Shown piece by piece: positions 9,160 through 17,913 of a DNA stretch of 64,000 nt. The notes beneath the pieces are model-generated. The model worked only from the letters and a program-made list of their open reading frames with translations. It ran no database searches and had not been told where the DNA came from. A program made the position numbers and the translations under genes. Numbering within the stretch: position 1 is the first letter of the stretch; each line of letters starts with the position of its first letter. The stretch comes from Atlantibacter hermannii (GTDB lineage Bacteria > Pseudomonadota > Gammaproteobacteria > Enterobacterales > Enterobacteriaceae), in the NCBI GenBank assembly GCA_900635495.1, contig LR134136.1:1240001-1304000 (forward strand), in the 5' to 3' direction.

Positions 9160-9246
9160 AATTCATTCGAGTTGCAGGACAAAGCCCTAACGCGCTTTGA
9201 AAAGCGCGGCAGCAAATGCGCCTGCCGCCTGAAGAATGACGGGTAT
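9160..9246. repeat. Intergenic imperfect palindrome between upp and uraA
   Basis: The interval begins TTCATTCGAGTTGCAGG and ends CCTGAAGAATGACGGG, whose complement is CCCGTCATTCTTCAGG, so the ends form an imperfect inverted repeat around inner hairpins (GCGCTTTGAAAAGCGC and GGCAGC...GCTGCC-like arms). Elements with TTCATTCGAGTTGCAGG ends recur in intergenic regions of Klebsiella and Enterobacter relatives. No second copy is seen in this window. Confidence 0.45.
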
Positions 9247-9280
9247 ATAAAAGACGACAACAACACTCAGAGGTAACATT

Positions 9281-10567
9281 ATGACGCGCCGTGCTATCGG
9301 GGTAAGCGAAAGACCACCGCTGCTTCAAACCATCCCGCTTAGTTTGCAGCACTTGTTCGCCATGTTTGGCGCAACCGTGCTGGTGCCAATCCTGTTTCAC
9401 ATCAACCCGGCCACCGTGTTGCTGTTCAACGGTATCGGGACTTTGCTGTATCTATTTATCTGTAAAGGCAAAATCCCGGCCTATCTGGGCTCGAGCTTTG
9501 CCTTTATCTCACCGGTGTTACTGCTGCTGCCGCTGGGTTACGAGCTGGCGCTGGGCGGATTTATCGTCTGCGGCGCGCTGTTCTGCCTGGTGGCGCTGAT
9601 TGTCAAAAAAGCCGGAACCGGCTGGCTGGATGTCATGTTCCCGCCTGCGGCGATGGGCGCGATTGTGGCGGTTATCGGCCTCGAACTGGCGGGTGTGGCG
9701 GCAAATATGGCGGGCCTGCTGCCAGCGGAAGGGCAGATGCCGGATTCCACGACCATCATTATTTCCCTGGTGACATTGGGCGTAACGGTATTTGGTTCAG
9801 TGCTGTTTCGCGGTTTTCTGGCGATCATCCCGATTCTGATCGGCGTGCTGGCAGGTTATGCACTCTCCTTCGCGATGGGCGTAGTGGATGTGACGCCGAT
9901 TAAAGAAGCGCACTGGTTTGCTCTGCCGACCTTCTATACGCCGCGCTTCGAATGGTTCGCTATTTTCACTATTCTTCCGGCGGCGCTGGTGGTGATTGCC
10001 GAACACGTTGGGCATCTGGTGGTGACCGCCAATATCGTGAAGAAAGACCTGATTCGCGATCCGGGCCTGCACCGCTCGATGTTTGCGAACGGTTTTTCCA
10101 CCATGATTTCCGGGTTCTTCGGCTCCACGCCGAACACCACCTACGGTGAAAATATTGGCGTTATGGCGATTACCCGCGTTTACAGTACCTGGGTGATTGG
10201 CGGCGCGGCAATTATCGCCATTCTGCTGTCCTGCGTGGGCAAACTGGCGGCTGCTATCCAGATTATCCCGGTTCCCGTGATGGGCGGCGTTTCGCTGCTG
10301 TTGTACGGCGTAATTGGCGCATCGGGTATTCGTGTTCTGATCGATTCAAAAGTGGATTACAGCAAAGCGCAAAACCTGATCCTTACTTCAGTGATCCTGA
10401 TTATCGGCGTCAGCGGCGCGAAAGTGCATGTCGGCGCGGCAGAGCTGAAAGGCATGGCGCTGGCGACCATTGTAGGCATTTTATTAAGTCTGATTTTCAA
10501 ACTGATTAGCGTGCTGCGCCCGGAAGAAGTGGTGCTGGACGCGGAAGATCAGGATAAAGCATCCTGA
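9281..10567 (+). CDS. uraA: Uracil:proton symporter, NCS2 family
   Basis: UraA imports uracil with a proton across the inner membrane. It has 428 residues, one fewer than E. coli UraA, and an almost identical N-terminus (MTRRAIGVSERPPLLQTIPL). It is strongly hydrophobic, with the 14-segment NAT/NCS2 layout. The substrate-binding glutamates and histidine are visible in VVIAEHVGHLVVTANIV (about 237-253) and TTYGENIGVMAITR (about 286-299). It lies downstream of upp, separated by a terminator and a small repeat. It starts from ATG 9281 after GAGGTAAC. Confidence 0.97.
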   Translation: MTRRAIGVSERPPLLQTIPLSLQHLFAMFGATVLVPILFHINPATVLLFNGIGTLLYLFICKGKIPAYLGSSFAFISPVLLLLPLGYELALGGFIVCGALFCLVALIVKKAGTGWLDVMFPPAAMGAIVAVIGLELAGVAANMAGLLPAEGQMPDSTTIIISLVTLGVTVFGSVLFRGFLAIIPILIGVLAGYALSFAMGVVDVTPIKEAHWFALPTFYTPRFEWFAIFTILPAALVVIAEHVGHLVVTANIVKKDLIRDPGLHRSMFANGFSTMISGFFGSTPNTTYGENIGVMAITRVYSTWVIGGAAIIAILLSCVGKLAAAIQIIPVPVMGGVSLLLYGVIGASGIRVLIDSKVDYSKAQNLILTSVILIIGVSGAKVHVGAAELKGMALATIVGILLSLIFKLISVLRPEEVVLDAEDQDKAS

Positions 10568-10664
10568 TCCCTGTGAACCGGGCGGATCTGCCGCCCGGTT
10601 CAATCCGCTCATCTTTCTGTGATAAACTCAGTGCGATTTTATTCAGGCACTGGTTGAGGTTTCT

Positions 10665-11366
10665 CTGAACACACCGGCACAGCTCTCTTTGCCACTCTAT
10701 CTACCCGATGACGAAACGTTTGCAAGTTTCTGGCCGGGTGATAATCCCTCTTTATTAGCCGCCCTGCAGAATGTCCTGCGTCAGGAGCACAGCGGATACA
10801 TTTACTTTTGGTCGCGTGAAGGGGCAGGGCGCAGTCATTTGCTGCATGCAGCTTGCGCCGAACTTTCAGCGCGCGGCGATGCGGTCGGCTACGTTCCTCT
10901 TGATAAACGCACCTGGTTTGTTCCGGAAGTGCTGGACGGCATGGAGCAATTGTCGCTGGTTTGCATTGATAATATTGAATGCATCGCGGGCGATGAACCG
11001 TGGGAAATGGCGATTTTTAACCTTTATAACCGCATTCTCGAATCGGGCAAAACCCGTCTGCTGATCACCGGCGATCGACCGCCACGCCAGCTTAATCTGC
11101 ATCTGGCGGATTTGGCTTCCCGGCTGGACTGGGGGCAAATCTATAAGCTTCAGCCGCTGTCGGATGACGATAAACTGCAGGCATTACAGCTGCGGGCGCG
11201 GCAACGTGGTTTTGAGCTGCCGGAAGACGTGGGACGTTTTCTCCTGAAGCGGCTGGACCGCGAAATGCGCACATTATTTATGACGCTGGATCAACTCGAT
11301 CGCGCATCAATAACCGCGCAACGCAAACTCACGATCCCTTTTGTGAAGGATATCCTGAGCCTCTGA
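10665..11366 (+). CDS. hda: Hda, regulatory inactivator of DnaA (CTG start)
   Basis: Hda binds the DNA-loaded beta clamp and stimulates ATP hydrolysis by DnaA after initiation, preventing re-initiation. The AAA+ fold is DnaA-like: REGAGRSHLLHAACAEL (Walker A region), VCIDNIECIAGDEPWEMAIF (Walker B and sensor) and the C-terminal LKRLDREMRTLFMTLDQLD. The clamp-binding motif QLSLPLYLP sits at residues 6-14. It is only complete if translation starts at the CTG at 10665 (LNTPAQLSLPLYLP), which has a TGAGGT ribosome site. This gives 233 residues, the reannotated E. coli length. A TTG start at 10689 would cut the motif. Confidence 0.93.
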   Translation: MNTPAQLSLPLYLPDDETFASFWPGDNPSLLAALQNVLRQEHSGYIYFWSREGAGRSHLLHAACAELSARGDAVGYVPLDKRTWFVPEVLDGMEQLSLVCIDNIECIAGDEPWEMAIFNLYNRILESGKTRLLITGDRPPRQLNLHLADLASRLDWGQIYKLQPLSDDDKLQALQLRARQRGFELPEDVGRFLLKRLDREMRTLFMTLDQLDRASITAQRKLTIPFVKDILSL

Positions 11367-11379
11367 GTTCAGATCGTAA

Positions 11380-11484
11380 AAATTAACGTTTAGGGATGAA
11401 TACTATGCCATTGAAGGCATTTCTTACCGCAATAACTTCTGCAAACGCCGCGACATGATTAAAACACTGCGCGATAAGGTCTGA
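11380..11484 (+). other. Coding-like open stretch without start codon, 34 codons
   Basis: Between hda and yfgD an open frame ends at TGA 11482-11484 and reads, near its end, RDEYYAIEGISYRNNFCKRR then DMIKTLRDKV. The codons used are almost all common enterobacterial ones (GAA, TAC, GGC, CGC, AAC, CTG), unlike random intergenic DNA. There is no ATG, GTG or TTG near its beginning. A one-base error near 11398 would join it to the ATG at 11396, behind TTTAGGG. The competing ATG frame at 11405 encodes only MPLKAFLTAITSANAAT. I do not recognise the peptide. It may be a small protein or a gene remnant. Confidence 0.3.
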
Positions 11485-11497
11485 TTTATCGCGCAGT
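11466..11497 (-). terminator. Terminator of yfgD (possibly bidirectional)
   Basis: The perfect 12-base stem ACTGCGCGATAA / TTATCGCGCAGT lies between the convergent hda and yfgD genes. On the minus strand it is followed by GTTTTAATC, a short T-rich tail. It starts five bases after the yfgD stop and may also end hda transcripts. Confidence 0.7.
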
Positions 11498-11502
11498 CTG
11501 TA

Positions 11503-11862
11503 TTAAGGAAGAATTTCCAGCACTGCTTCCGGCGGACGTCCAATGCGTGCGCCTTTCTCGTTAACCACTATCGGACGTTCGATCAGCCGTGGATTGTCGA
11601 TCATGGCAGCGATTAACTGATCCTCCGTCAGCGCCGGATCGGCGAGAATCAGTTCACGATAAAGATCTTCTTTATGGCGCATAAGCTGGCGGGCGCTGCT
11701 GAATCCTAACTGCTTTAGCAACTGTTTCAGGGTATCCGCGTCCGGCGGCGTATCCAGATAAAGCACGACCTCTGGTTCAACACCCTTATCTTTAAGCAGT
11801 GCGAGCGTTTCTCGGCTCTTTGAACAGCGTGGGTTATGGTAAATCGTGACCTTACGCGACAT
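11503..11862 (-). CDS. yfgD: ArsC-family (glutaredoxin-like) reductase YfgD
   Basis: A 119-residue thioredoxin-fold protein of the arsenate reductase family. The N-terminal YHNPRCSKSRETLALL carries the single nucleophilic cysteine (residue 13). RPIVVNEKGARIGRPPEAVL is the usual C-terminal region with the arginine that stabilises the substrate. It follows bepA by 11 bases on the same strand, and is not in an ars operon, so a role in arsenate detoxification is not implied by context. A second family member (yffB) is at 23853-24209. Confidence 0.9.
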   Translation of the reverse strand: MSRKVTIYHNPRCSKSRETLALLKDKGVEPEVVLYLDTPPDADTLKQLLKQLGFSSARQLMRHKEDLYRELILADPALTEDQLIAAMIDNPRLIERPIVVNEKGARIGRPPEAVLEILP

Positions 11863-11873
11863 TCTTTTTCCTT

Positions 11874-13337
11874 TTACATTTTTTCATAGGGGCGGAAACG
11901 TTGTTGCAACTGGCGGAGCTGATCGATACGCGCATCGTAGCGGGCCTGTTGCAGGCTGCCTAATTTCACCTGAGAGCTGGCGCTGCTCAGCATGGAGATC
12001 GCCTGATCAAGCTTGCCCAGCAGAGCCATCACTTCTGCGCGGGCTGCCAGTTCCTGATCGCGATTGCCCAGCGCGGCCTGCGCCTGCGCCAACAGATCCC
12101 AACCGTTGGAGTCATCGGGATGGGAGAAGGTATAGCGATTCAGGATCTTCGCCGATTCGCCAGGCTGGCCCGCTTCAAGATAAGCATTCGCCAGGTTCAA
12201 TTGCAGCACCGGATTGTTTTTCAGATCCGGCGCATTTTTCAGGCGGTTTACCGCGTCGTTGGCTTTATTCAGCCCCAGATCGATATCGGTCGCCAGATCC
12301 AGATACCACGGGTTCCCAGGCTGGGCGGTCAATAATGGCTGCAGCATTTTCTGCGCGTCGGTAAAGTTTTTTGCCACCATCGCCTGTAACGCCCGGCCAT
12401 ATGTGGCGGCATGCTGCTCGCGAAGGTTGCCTTTCGCCCAGGCGTCGAGCTGGTCGCTGGTAAGCTGGTTACGCCCGGAGTTGTACATTCCCAACGTACG
12501 GGCTTTCGCCATATAAAAATCTTCAGAGGACTGTGCCACTACCGGGCGCATCTGATTTGCGCGGTTTCGGGTATCTGAAAGACGGCTTTCCGGCAGGGGG
12601 TGCGTCAATAAAATTTCGGGTGGGCGCGACGAATAGCGCGCCTGATCGAGCAGTTTTTCAAGGAATGTCGGCATCGCCTGCGGGTCGAAACCGGAGCGCT
12701 GCAGAACCTGAATCCCTATACGGTCGGCTTCCTGTTCATTTTGCTGGGTAAAGCTGATCAAACCCTGCTGAGTACCGGCAAGTGTCCCGGTAAGCGCCGC
12801 CATACCGGCCTGCGGGCTGGCCATCGCCAGAAGAATCGAGCCCAGCGCGCCGACCCATGTCAGGGGCGCATTGCGCTTTTGATCTTCCATGGCACGCGCC
12901 AGATGACGCTGGGTAACGTGGGAAATTTCATGCGCCATGACTGACGCAAGCTGGCTTTCATTATCGGCGTAACGGAACAGCGCCGAGTGCAGCACAACAT
13001 TACCGCCGAAAAAGGCAAAGGCGTTGATTTCGTCGTTGTTGATCAAAAAGAAATGAAACGGGGTTCGCACCGAATCGGCATGCGACACAAGGCGCATACC
13101 CAGGGAATTAATATATTGCCCCAGCAGGGGATCGTTATTCAGCGGCGCGCTGCCGCGCAACTGGCGCACATAATAATCCCCCATTTGCAGCTCCTGGCCG
13201 ATGGAAAGCGTGCTACCAGCGGAAGTGCCCATGTCGGGCAGCTGATCGCTGCCTTGCGCGAAGGCGGGAACCATCTGGCCTGCCATCATGGCGGTAATGA
13301 GCGATGCAATCAGAGTCTTTTTCAACTGCCTGAACAT
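11874..13337 (-). CDS. bepA: BepA (YfgC), periplasmic chaperone and metalloprotease of outer-membrane assembly
   Basis: BepA helps LptD mature and degrades stalled outer-membrane proteins at the BAM complex. The protein has 487 residues from MFRQLKK, with a signal peptide ending at about AFA (residue 25). The M48 zinc motif is MAHEISHVTQ (about 133-142), with the third ligand in NEQEADRIG (about 199-207). The C-terminal half is TPR repeats (about 310-487). I chose the ATG at 13337 to match the E. coli N-terminus; a GTG two codons upstream is possible. It is followed closely by yfgD. Confidence 0.96.
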   Translation of the reverse strand: MFRQLKKTLIASLITAMMAGQMVPAFAQGSDQLPDMGTSAGSTLSIGQELQMGDYYVRQLRGSAPLNNDPLLGQYINSLGMRLVSHADSVRTPFHFFLINNDEINAFAFFGGNVVLHSALFRYADNESQLASVMAHEISHVTQRHLARAMEDQKRNAPLTWVGALGSILLAMASPQAGMAALTGTLAGTQQGLISFTQQNEQEADRIGIQVLQRSGFDPQAMPTFLEKLLDQARYSSRPPEILLTHPLPESRLSDTRNRANQMRPVVAQSSEDFYMAKARTLGMYNSGRNQLTSDQLDAWAKGNLREQHAATYGRALQAMVAKNFTDAQKMLQPLLTAQPGNPWYLDLATDIDLGLNKANDAVNRLKNAPDLKNNPVLQLNLANAYLEAGQPGESAKILNRYTFSHPDDSNGWDLLAQAQAALGNRDQELAARAEVMALLGKLDQAISMLSSASSQVKLGSLQQARYDARIDQLRQLQQRFRPYEKM

Positions 13338-13555
13338 AACCACGTCCTGTCTGTCTGGGATCTCTTTTTGACCCGCACGACGCCGCTTTGTTCATCGCAG
13401 CGAAAAATGCCGCACGGCCGTCCGGGCGAGGAAAACGCTATCTTAGTAAGCCTGAATGCGATTGTCTTGAGGAGACCCGAAAAAATGGGCTCTTTTTTTG
13501 TTTCGTTTAGATACAATCCGATTAGCGCTTTAGCTGAAATCTCAGGGAAAGAAAG

Positions 13556-14621
13556 ATGCTCGATATGTTAATGCAGTGGTATCGCCGACGGTTTTCCGAC
13601 CCGGAGGCGATAGCGCTGTTGGTCATTTTAGTCGCCGGGTTTGGCATCCTGTTCTTTTTTCATAGCCTGCTGGCACCGCTGTTGGTCGCCATTGTGCTGG
13701 CGTTTTTGCTGGAATGGCCCACCGTACGGCTGGAGCGTATAGGCTGTTCGCGGACTTTAGCCGCCACGCTGGTGCTGGTGCTGTTTATCGGCATTGTGCT
13801 GGTCATGGCGTTCGTGGTCATCCCTGTCGCCTGGCAGCAGGGCATTTACTTGATCCGCGATATGCCGGGGATGCTTAATAAACTCTCTGATTTCGCCGCG
13901 ACCTTGCCGAAACGTTATCCGGCCTTGATGGACGCGGGCATCATCGATGCCATGGCAGAAAACATGCGCGCCCGTATGACGGTGGTCGGGGATTCAGTCG
14001 TGAAGTTCTCGCTGGCGTCGCTGGTGGGCTTGCTGACACTCGCTATCTACCTGATTCTGGTGCCGCTGATGGTGTTTTTCCTGGTGAAAGACAAGGAGCA
14101 GATGCTGAGTGCGGTTCGTCGCGTTCTGCCGCGTAATCGCGGGTTGGCAGGGCAGGTGTGGACCGAGATGAACCAGCAAATCACTAACTATATTCGTGGC
14201 AAAGTGCTGGAGATGGTGGTGGTCGGCGTCGTGACCTGGATTGGCTTTCGTATTTTCGGCCTGAACTACTCGCTGCTGCTGCGGTGCTGGTCGGGCTGTC
14301 GGTGCTGATCCCCTATATCGGGGCGTTTATGGTGACCATTCCGGTGGTGTGCGTGGCGCTGTTCCAGTTTGGTATGGGAACGGAATTCTGGAGCTGCTTC
14401 GCGGTATACCTGATTATCCAGGCGCTCGACGGCAATTTACTGGTGCCGGTGCTGTTTTCCGAAGCGGTTAATCTTCACCCGCTGGTGATTATTCTGTCGG
14501 TGGTGATTTTTGGCGGCCTGTGGGGATTCTGGGCGTATTCTTCGCCATTCCTCTGGCGACCCTGATTAAAGCGGTCGTTCACGCCTGGCCTGATGGCCTC
14601 TCCAATGATGAAACGCCGTAG
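13556..14621 (+). CDS. perM: PerM, AI-2E/PerM-family membrane permease; two apparent one-base deletions
   Basis: A polytopic inner-membrane protein of the PerM/AI-2E transporter family; its substrate is unsettled. The sequence follows E. coli PerM (353 residues) from MLDMLMQWYRRRFSDPEAI. The frame breaks at 14281, where CTGCTGCTGCGG needs one more G to give LLLAVLVG. It breaks again at the GGG of 14531-14533, where one more G gives GFWGVFFAIPLATLIKAV. With both restored the frame runs to the TAG at 14619-14621 and yields about 355 residues. It diverges from bepA. The deletions look like sequence errors, not decay, because the downstream protein sequence stays conserved. Confidence 0.88.
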
Positions 14622-14626
14622 CGCAT

Positions 14627-14653
14627 AAAAAAGCGACTTAACGTCGGCTTTTT
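14627..14653. terminator. Terminator between convergent perM and bcp
   Basis: AAAAAAGC-GAC pairs with GTCGGCTTTTT, leaving one unpaired G. One missing C in the left arm (AAGCCGAC) would make the stem perfect, consistent with the base-loss errors seen nearby. A-tracts and T-tracts on both sides suit use in both directions. Confidence 0.7.
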
Positions 14654-14668
14654 CGCTTCTGTAAGGCA

Positions 14669-15139
14669 CTATCGATTTTCGTTAATCCAGGCGAGCACCA
14701 CATCGTGGTGGTTGCTGGTTTTAAAATCGTCAAAGACATGTTCAACCACCCCGTTGCCGTCAATCAGGAAGCTGATGCGGTGAATGCCGTCATAGGTTTT
14801 CCCCATAAACGTCTTTTCGCCCCACACGCCAAACTGTTCGCAAACCTGATGATCTTCATCAGAGAGCAGGGTGAAGTTGAGCAATTCTTTTTCCGCAAAG
14901 CGGGAGAGTTTCTCGGGTTTATCTGTGCTAATCCCCAGTACCTCAACGCCGGCTTTTTTCAACTCATCCATGTTGTCACGCAATCCGCAGGCCTGCACGG
15001 TGCAACCGGGCGTCATGGCCTTCGGGTAAAAGTACACCAGAACACGCTGTCCCTGGAAGTCGGTCAAATTTACTTGTTCACCGTCTTGATCGGGCAAGCT
15101 AAATTTTGGTGCGTTCTCTCCGGCTTTCAGTGGGTTCAT
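14669..15139 (-). CDS. bcp: Bcp, thiol peroxidase (atypical 2-Cys peroxiredoxin)
   Basis: Bcp reduces hydrogen and organic peroxides using thioredoxin. It is 156 residues long, the E. coli length. YPKAMTPGCTVQACGLRDNM (about 38-57) holds the peroxidatic Cys46 and the resolving Cys51. Its ATG overlaps the gcvR stop codon by one base (TAATG), so translation of the two is coupled, as in E. coli. Confidence 0.97.
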   Translation of the reverse strand: MNPLKAGENAPKFSLPDQDGEQVNLTDFQGQRVLVYFYPKAMTPGCTVQACGLRDNMDELKKAGVEVLGISTDKPEKLSRFAEKELLNFTLLSDEDHQVCEQFGVWGEKTFMGKTYDGIHRISFLIDGNGVVEHVFDDFKTSNHHDVVLAWINENR

Positions 15140-15711
15140 TACGACACTCCGTCCTGTTCATCTTGCTGTTGATAGTTAACGACGCTAATACTGCCTTGCG
15201 CATTGAGTTCTGTACAGAGAGCTTTGAACGCTTGCTCGATTATTGTCGCATTATCCAGCGCGGGGCTGTGGGCGGTCATCTGGATATAAAGCTGTGCATT
15301 ATTGCCATTTTCTGCAGGCTGGGTACGCGACACCAGCTCGGCGATATTCAGATGGTGCGCGTCGAGCAGCGCGGTAAAGCGTTCGATAAGATGTGGGGAA
15401 TCTTCGACTTCCACCTGAACCCAAACCGTGGCAGGCATCGCCGGACGCGGGCGGGCCGCGGTACGTTTCATCACAATCAGCAAGTCGAGTTCCGCGCCCT
15501 TGAGCGGCAGCGTGGATTCAATCAGCGTGATCGCGTTCCAGCTTCCGGAAAGCAGCATAATAAATGTGAACTCTTCCCCCAGCATGGCCAGACGGCTGTC
15601 TTCGATATTGCAGCCGCAGCTACTAACGTGGCGAGTGATGGTATTTACGATGCCGGCGCGGTCCGCCCCCAGGGCGGTAATAACAAGATAATGCTGTGAT
15701 GAGAGTGCCAA
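15139..15711 (-). CDS. gcvR: GcvR, glycine cleavage system transcriptional co-repressor (TTG start)
   Basis: GcvR binds GcvA and turns it into a repressor of the glycine cleavage operon when glycine is low. It consists of two ACT domains (about 5-85 and 93-175), seen in SQHYLVITALGADRAGIVNT and WVQVEVEDSPHLIERFTALL, with no DNA-binding domain. The start is the TTG at 15711 (codons read MALSSQHYLV), preceded by GAGGAAG. This gives 190 residues, exactly the E. coli length. Upstream codons would run into the dapA promoter. Confidence 0.94.
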   Translation of the reverse strand: MALSSQHYLVITALGADRAGIVNTITRHVSSCGCNIEDSRLAMLGEEFTFIMLLSGSWNAITLIESTLPLKGAELDLLIVMKRTAARPRPAMPATVWVQVEVEDSPHLIERFTALLDAHHLNIAELVSRTQPAENGNNAQLYIQMTAHSPALDNATIIEQAFKALCTELNAQGSISVVNYQQQDEQDGVS

Positions 15712-15856
15712 ACGGATTCTTCCTCTGCCTCTGTGAATAATTATTAGGAAAGCATAAAAAAAACCGCCATACAACAACCTGGGGGCCTTCGCACGCTTGC
15801 TTTTATGACAGGAGCAAACGTACCATTGAGTTTCTTGTTTGCACAGAGGATGGCCC

Positions 15857-16735
15857 ATGTTCACGGGAAGTATTGTCGCGCTGATTACACCGATGGATCT
15901 TAAAGGTAATGTCTGTCGGTCGAGCCTGAAAAAACTGATTGATTACCATGTCGCCAGCGGAACTTCGGCGATTGTTTCGGTAGGGACTACCGGCGAATCT
16001 GCCACCCTCAGCCATGATGAGCATGGCGATGTGGTAATGATGACGCTCGATCTGGCCGACGGCCGTATTCCGGTAATCGCCGGTACCGGTGCAAACGCGA
16101 CTTCCGAAGCGATTAGCCTGACGCAGCGTTTCAACGACTGCGGTATCGTGGGCTGCCTGACCGTGACCCCTTACTACAATCGCCCGACTCAGGAAGGGTT
16201 GTTCCAGCATTTTAAAGCCATCGCTGAACACACCGATCTGCCGCAAATTCTGTATAATGTGCCGTCCCGTACTGGCTGCGATATGCTGCCGGAAACCGTG
16301 GGCCGATTGTCGAAAGTTAAAAATATTGTCGGTATTAAAGAAGCGACAGGGAACTTAACGCGGGTTAACCAGATCAAAGAGCTGGTTTCTGACGACTTCA
16401 TTCTGGTAAGCGGTGACGACGCCAGCGCACTGGACTTCATGCAGCTTGGCGGCCACGGCGTTATTTCCGTTACGGCAAACGTCGCGGCGCGCGATATGGC
16501 CGAGATGTGCAAGCTTGCCGCTGCCGGTCAATACCATGAAGCACGCGTGATTAATCAGCGTTTGATGCCGTTGCATCATAAATTATTTGTCGAACCCAAC
16601 CCGATCCCGGCGAAATGGGCGTGTAAGGAGTTGGGACTTGTGGCGACCGATACGCTACGCTTGCCGATGACCCCGATCACCGACCACGGTCGTGATGAGG
16701 TTGCGGGTGCGCTTAAGCATGCTGGTCTGCTGTAA
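15857..16735 (+). CDS. dapA: 4-hydroxy-tetrahydrodipicolinate synthase
   Basis: DapA condenses pyruvate with aspartate semialdehyde, the first committed step to diaminopimelate and lysine, and is inhibited by lysine. It has 292 residues from MFTGSIVALITP, whose ATG follows AGAGGAT. The Schiff-base lysine is in GIKEATGNLTR (Lys161). The proton-relay residues are in SVGTTGESATL (Thr44, Thr45) and TVTPYYNRP (Tyr133). It is followed after 16 bases by bamC, forming the dapA-bamC operon, and it diverges from gcvR. Confidence 0.98.
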   Translation: MFTGSIVALITPMDLKGNVCRSSLKKLIDYHVASGTSAIVSVGTTGESATLSHDEHGDVVMMTLDLADGRIPVIAGTGANATSEAISLTQRFNDCGIVGCLTVTPYYNRPTQEGLFQHFKAIAEHTDLPQILYNVPSRTGCDMLPETVGRLSKVKNIVGIKEATGNLTRVNQIKELVSDDFILVSGDDASALDFMQLGGHGVISVTANVAARDMAEMCKLAAAGQYHEARVINQRLMPLHHKLFVEPNPIPAKWACKELGLVATDTLRLPMTPITDHGRDEVAGALKHAGLL

Positions 16736-16751
16736 AGTTTAGGGAGATTTG

Positions 16752-17786
16752 ATGGCTTACTCAGTACAGAAGTCGCGTGTGGCGAAAGTAGCAACGGTTT
16801 CATTAGTGATGCTACTCGCCGCCTGTAGTTCCGATTCGCGTTATAAACGTCAGGTAAGCGGCGATGAGTCCTATCTTGATGCCGTGCCGCTTGCGGAACT
16901 TCATGCCCCGGCGGGGTTAATTCTGCCGGTAGAAAATGGCGACTATAACATTCCTGTGACCAATGGCAGTGGCCAGGTTGGCAAGGCGCTGGACATTCGT
17001 CCGCCTGCGCAACCGCTGGCGCTGGTCTCCGGCGCCCGTACACAGTTCACTGGCGATACTGCCACGCTGTTGCTGGAAAGCGGTCGCAGCGGTTCACTCT
17101 GGCCGCAGGTGGTAAGCGCTGTTCAGTCTCAAAATTATCCGATTACCAAACGTGATGACGCGGGTCAGACCCTGAGCACTGACTGGGTGCAATGGAACCG
17201 CGCTGATGAAGATCAGCAGTATCGCGGCCGTTATCAGATCACCGTGCAGCCGCAGGGTTATCAGCAGGCGCTGGTGGTTAAATTGATTAACCTCGAGCAG
17301 GACGGTAAACCGGCCGCGGATTCCGCGTCGCTTCAGCGCTACAGCGCGCAAATGCTTAACAGCATTGCCGCGTCGCTGGATAAAACGCAAACCGCTAACC
17401 AGAATGCAGCGGAAAACCGCAATGCCAGCCAGATTGACGTACAAAGCGCGGCCGATGACACCGGTTTGCCGATGCTGGTGGTACGCGCGCCGTTCAACGT
17501 TGTGTGGAGCCGTCTGCCCGCCACGCTTGAAAAAGTGGGCATGAAAGTTACGGATTCTACCCGTTCAACCGGTAGCGTAGCCGTAACCTACAAACCGCTA
17601 TCCGATGGCGACTGGCAGGAACTGGGCGCACGCGATCCTGGCCTGAGCAGCGGCGATTATAAACTTCAGGTCGGCGATCTTGATAACCGCAGCAGCCTGC
17701 AGTTTATCGACCCGAAAGGTCATACGCTGACCCAGTCTCAAAACGATGCCCTGGTTGCTGTATTCCAGGCCGCATTCAGTAAGTAA
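16752..17786 (+). CDS. bamC: BamC, lipoprotein of the outer-membrane protein assembly complex
   Basis: BamC is an accessory lipoprotein of the BAM machine. It has 344 residues, as in E. coli. The lipobox is LLAAC (Cys25), followed by the unstructured segment that lies on BamD and two helix-grip domains. The ATG at 16752 follows GGGAG; the TTG one codon upstream is not needed. The serine after the lipid-bearing cysteine (C-S-S-D) suits export to the outer membrane by Lol. Confidence 0.97.
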   Translation: MAYSVQKSRVAKVATVSLVMLLAACSSDSRYKRQVSGDESYLDAVPLAELHAPAGLILPVENGDYNIPVTNGSGQVGKALDIRPPAQPLALVSGARTQFTGDTATLLLESGRSGSLWPQVVSAVQSQNYPITKRDDAGQTLSTDWVQWNRADEDQQYRGRYQITVQPQGYQQALVVKLINLEQDGKPAADSASLQRYSAQMLNSIAASLDKTQTANQNAAENRNASQIDVQSAADDTGLPMLVVRAPFNVVWSRLPATLEKVGMKVTDSTRSTGSVAVTYKPLSDGDWQELGARDPGLSSGDYKLQVGDLDNRSSLQFIDPKGHTLTQSQNDALVAVFQAAFSK

Positions 17787-17791
17787 CAGCA

Positions 17792-17818
17792 GGGCCGGAT
17801 CACTCCGGCCTTTTTTTA
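17792..17818 (+). terminator. Terminator of dapA-bamC
   Basis: GGCCGGA / TCCGGCC stem with a TCAC loop and seven Ts, five bases after the bamC stop. Confidence 0.92.
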
Positions 17819-17826
17819 TTATGGCT

Positions 17827-17842
17827 ACGCAATCGTGTGCGT
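17827..17842 (+). promoter_or_regulatory. PurR operator of purC
   Basis: ACGCAATCGTGTGCGT differs by one base from the E. coli purC operator ACGCAAACGTGTGCGT. It lies 72 bases before the purC start, so purC should share PurR control with purMN. Confidence 0.85.
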
Positions 17843-17913
17843 CGCCAAAAAGAGTCGATTTTTGCGTAAAACCCATGGCCGTCAGAGCGGTCATCACACC
17901 TGGAGTAATAAAG

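Noticed and set aside
8238..9266. 342-codon minus-strand ORF covering upp
   Set aside because: It lies antisense to the full upp gene and its promoter and extends into purM; the encoded sequence is unlike any protein I know.
11503..11862. Arsenic resistance function for yfgD and yffB
   Set aside because: Both have the ArsC fold, but neither is near arsR, arsB or other ars genes, and their position in housekeeping operons is conserved across enterobacteria.
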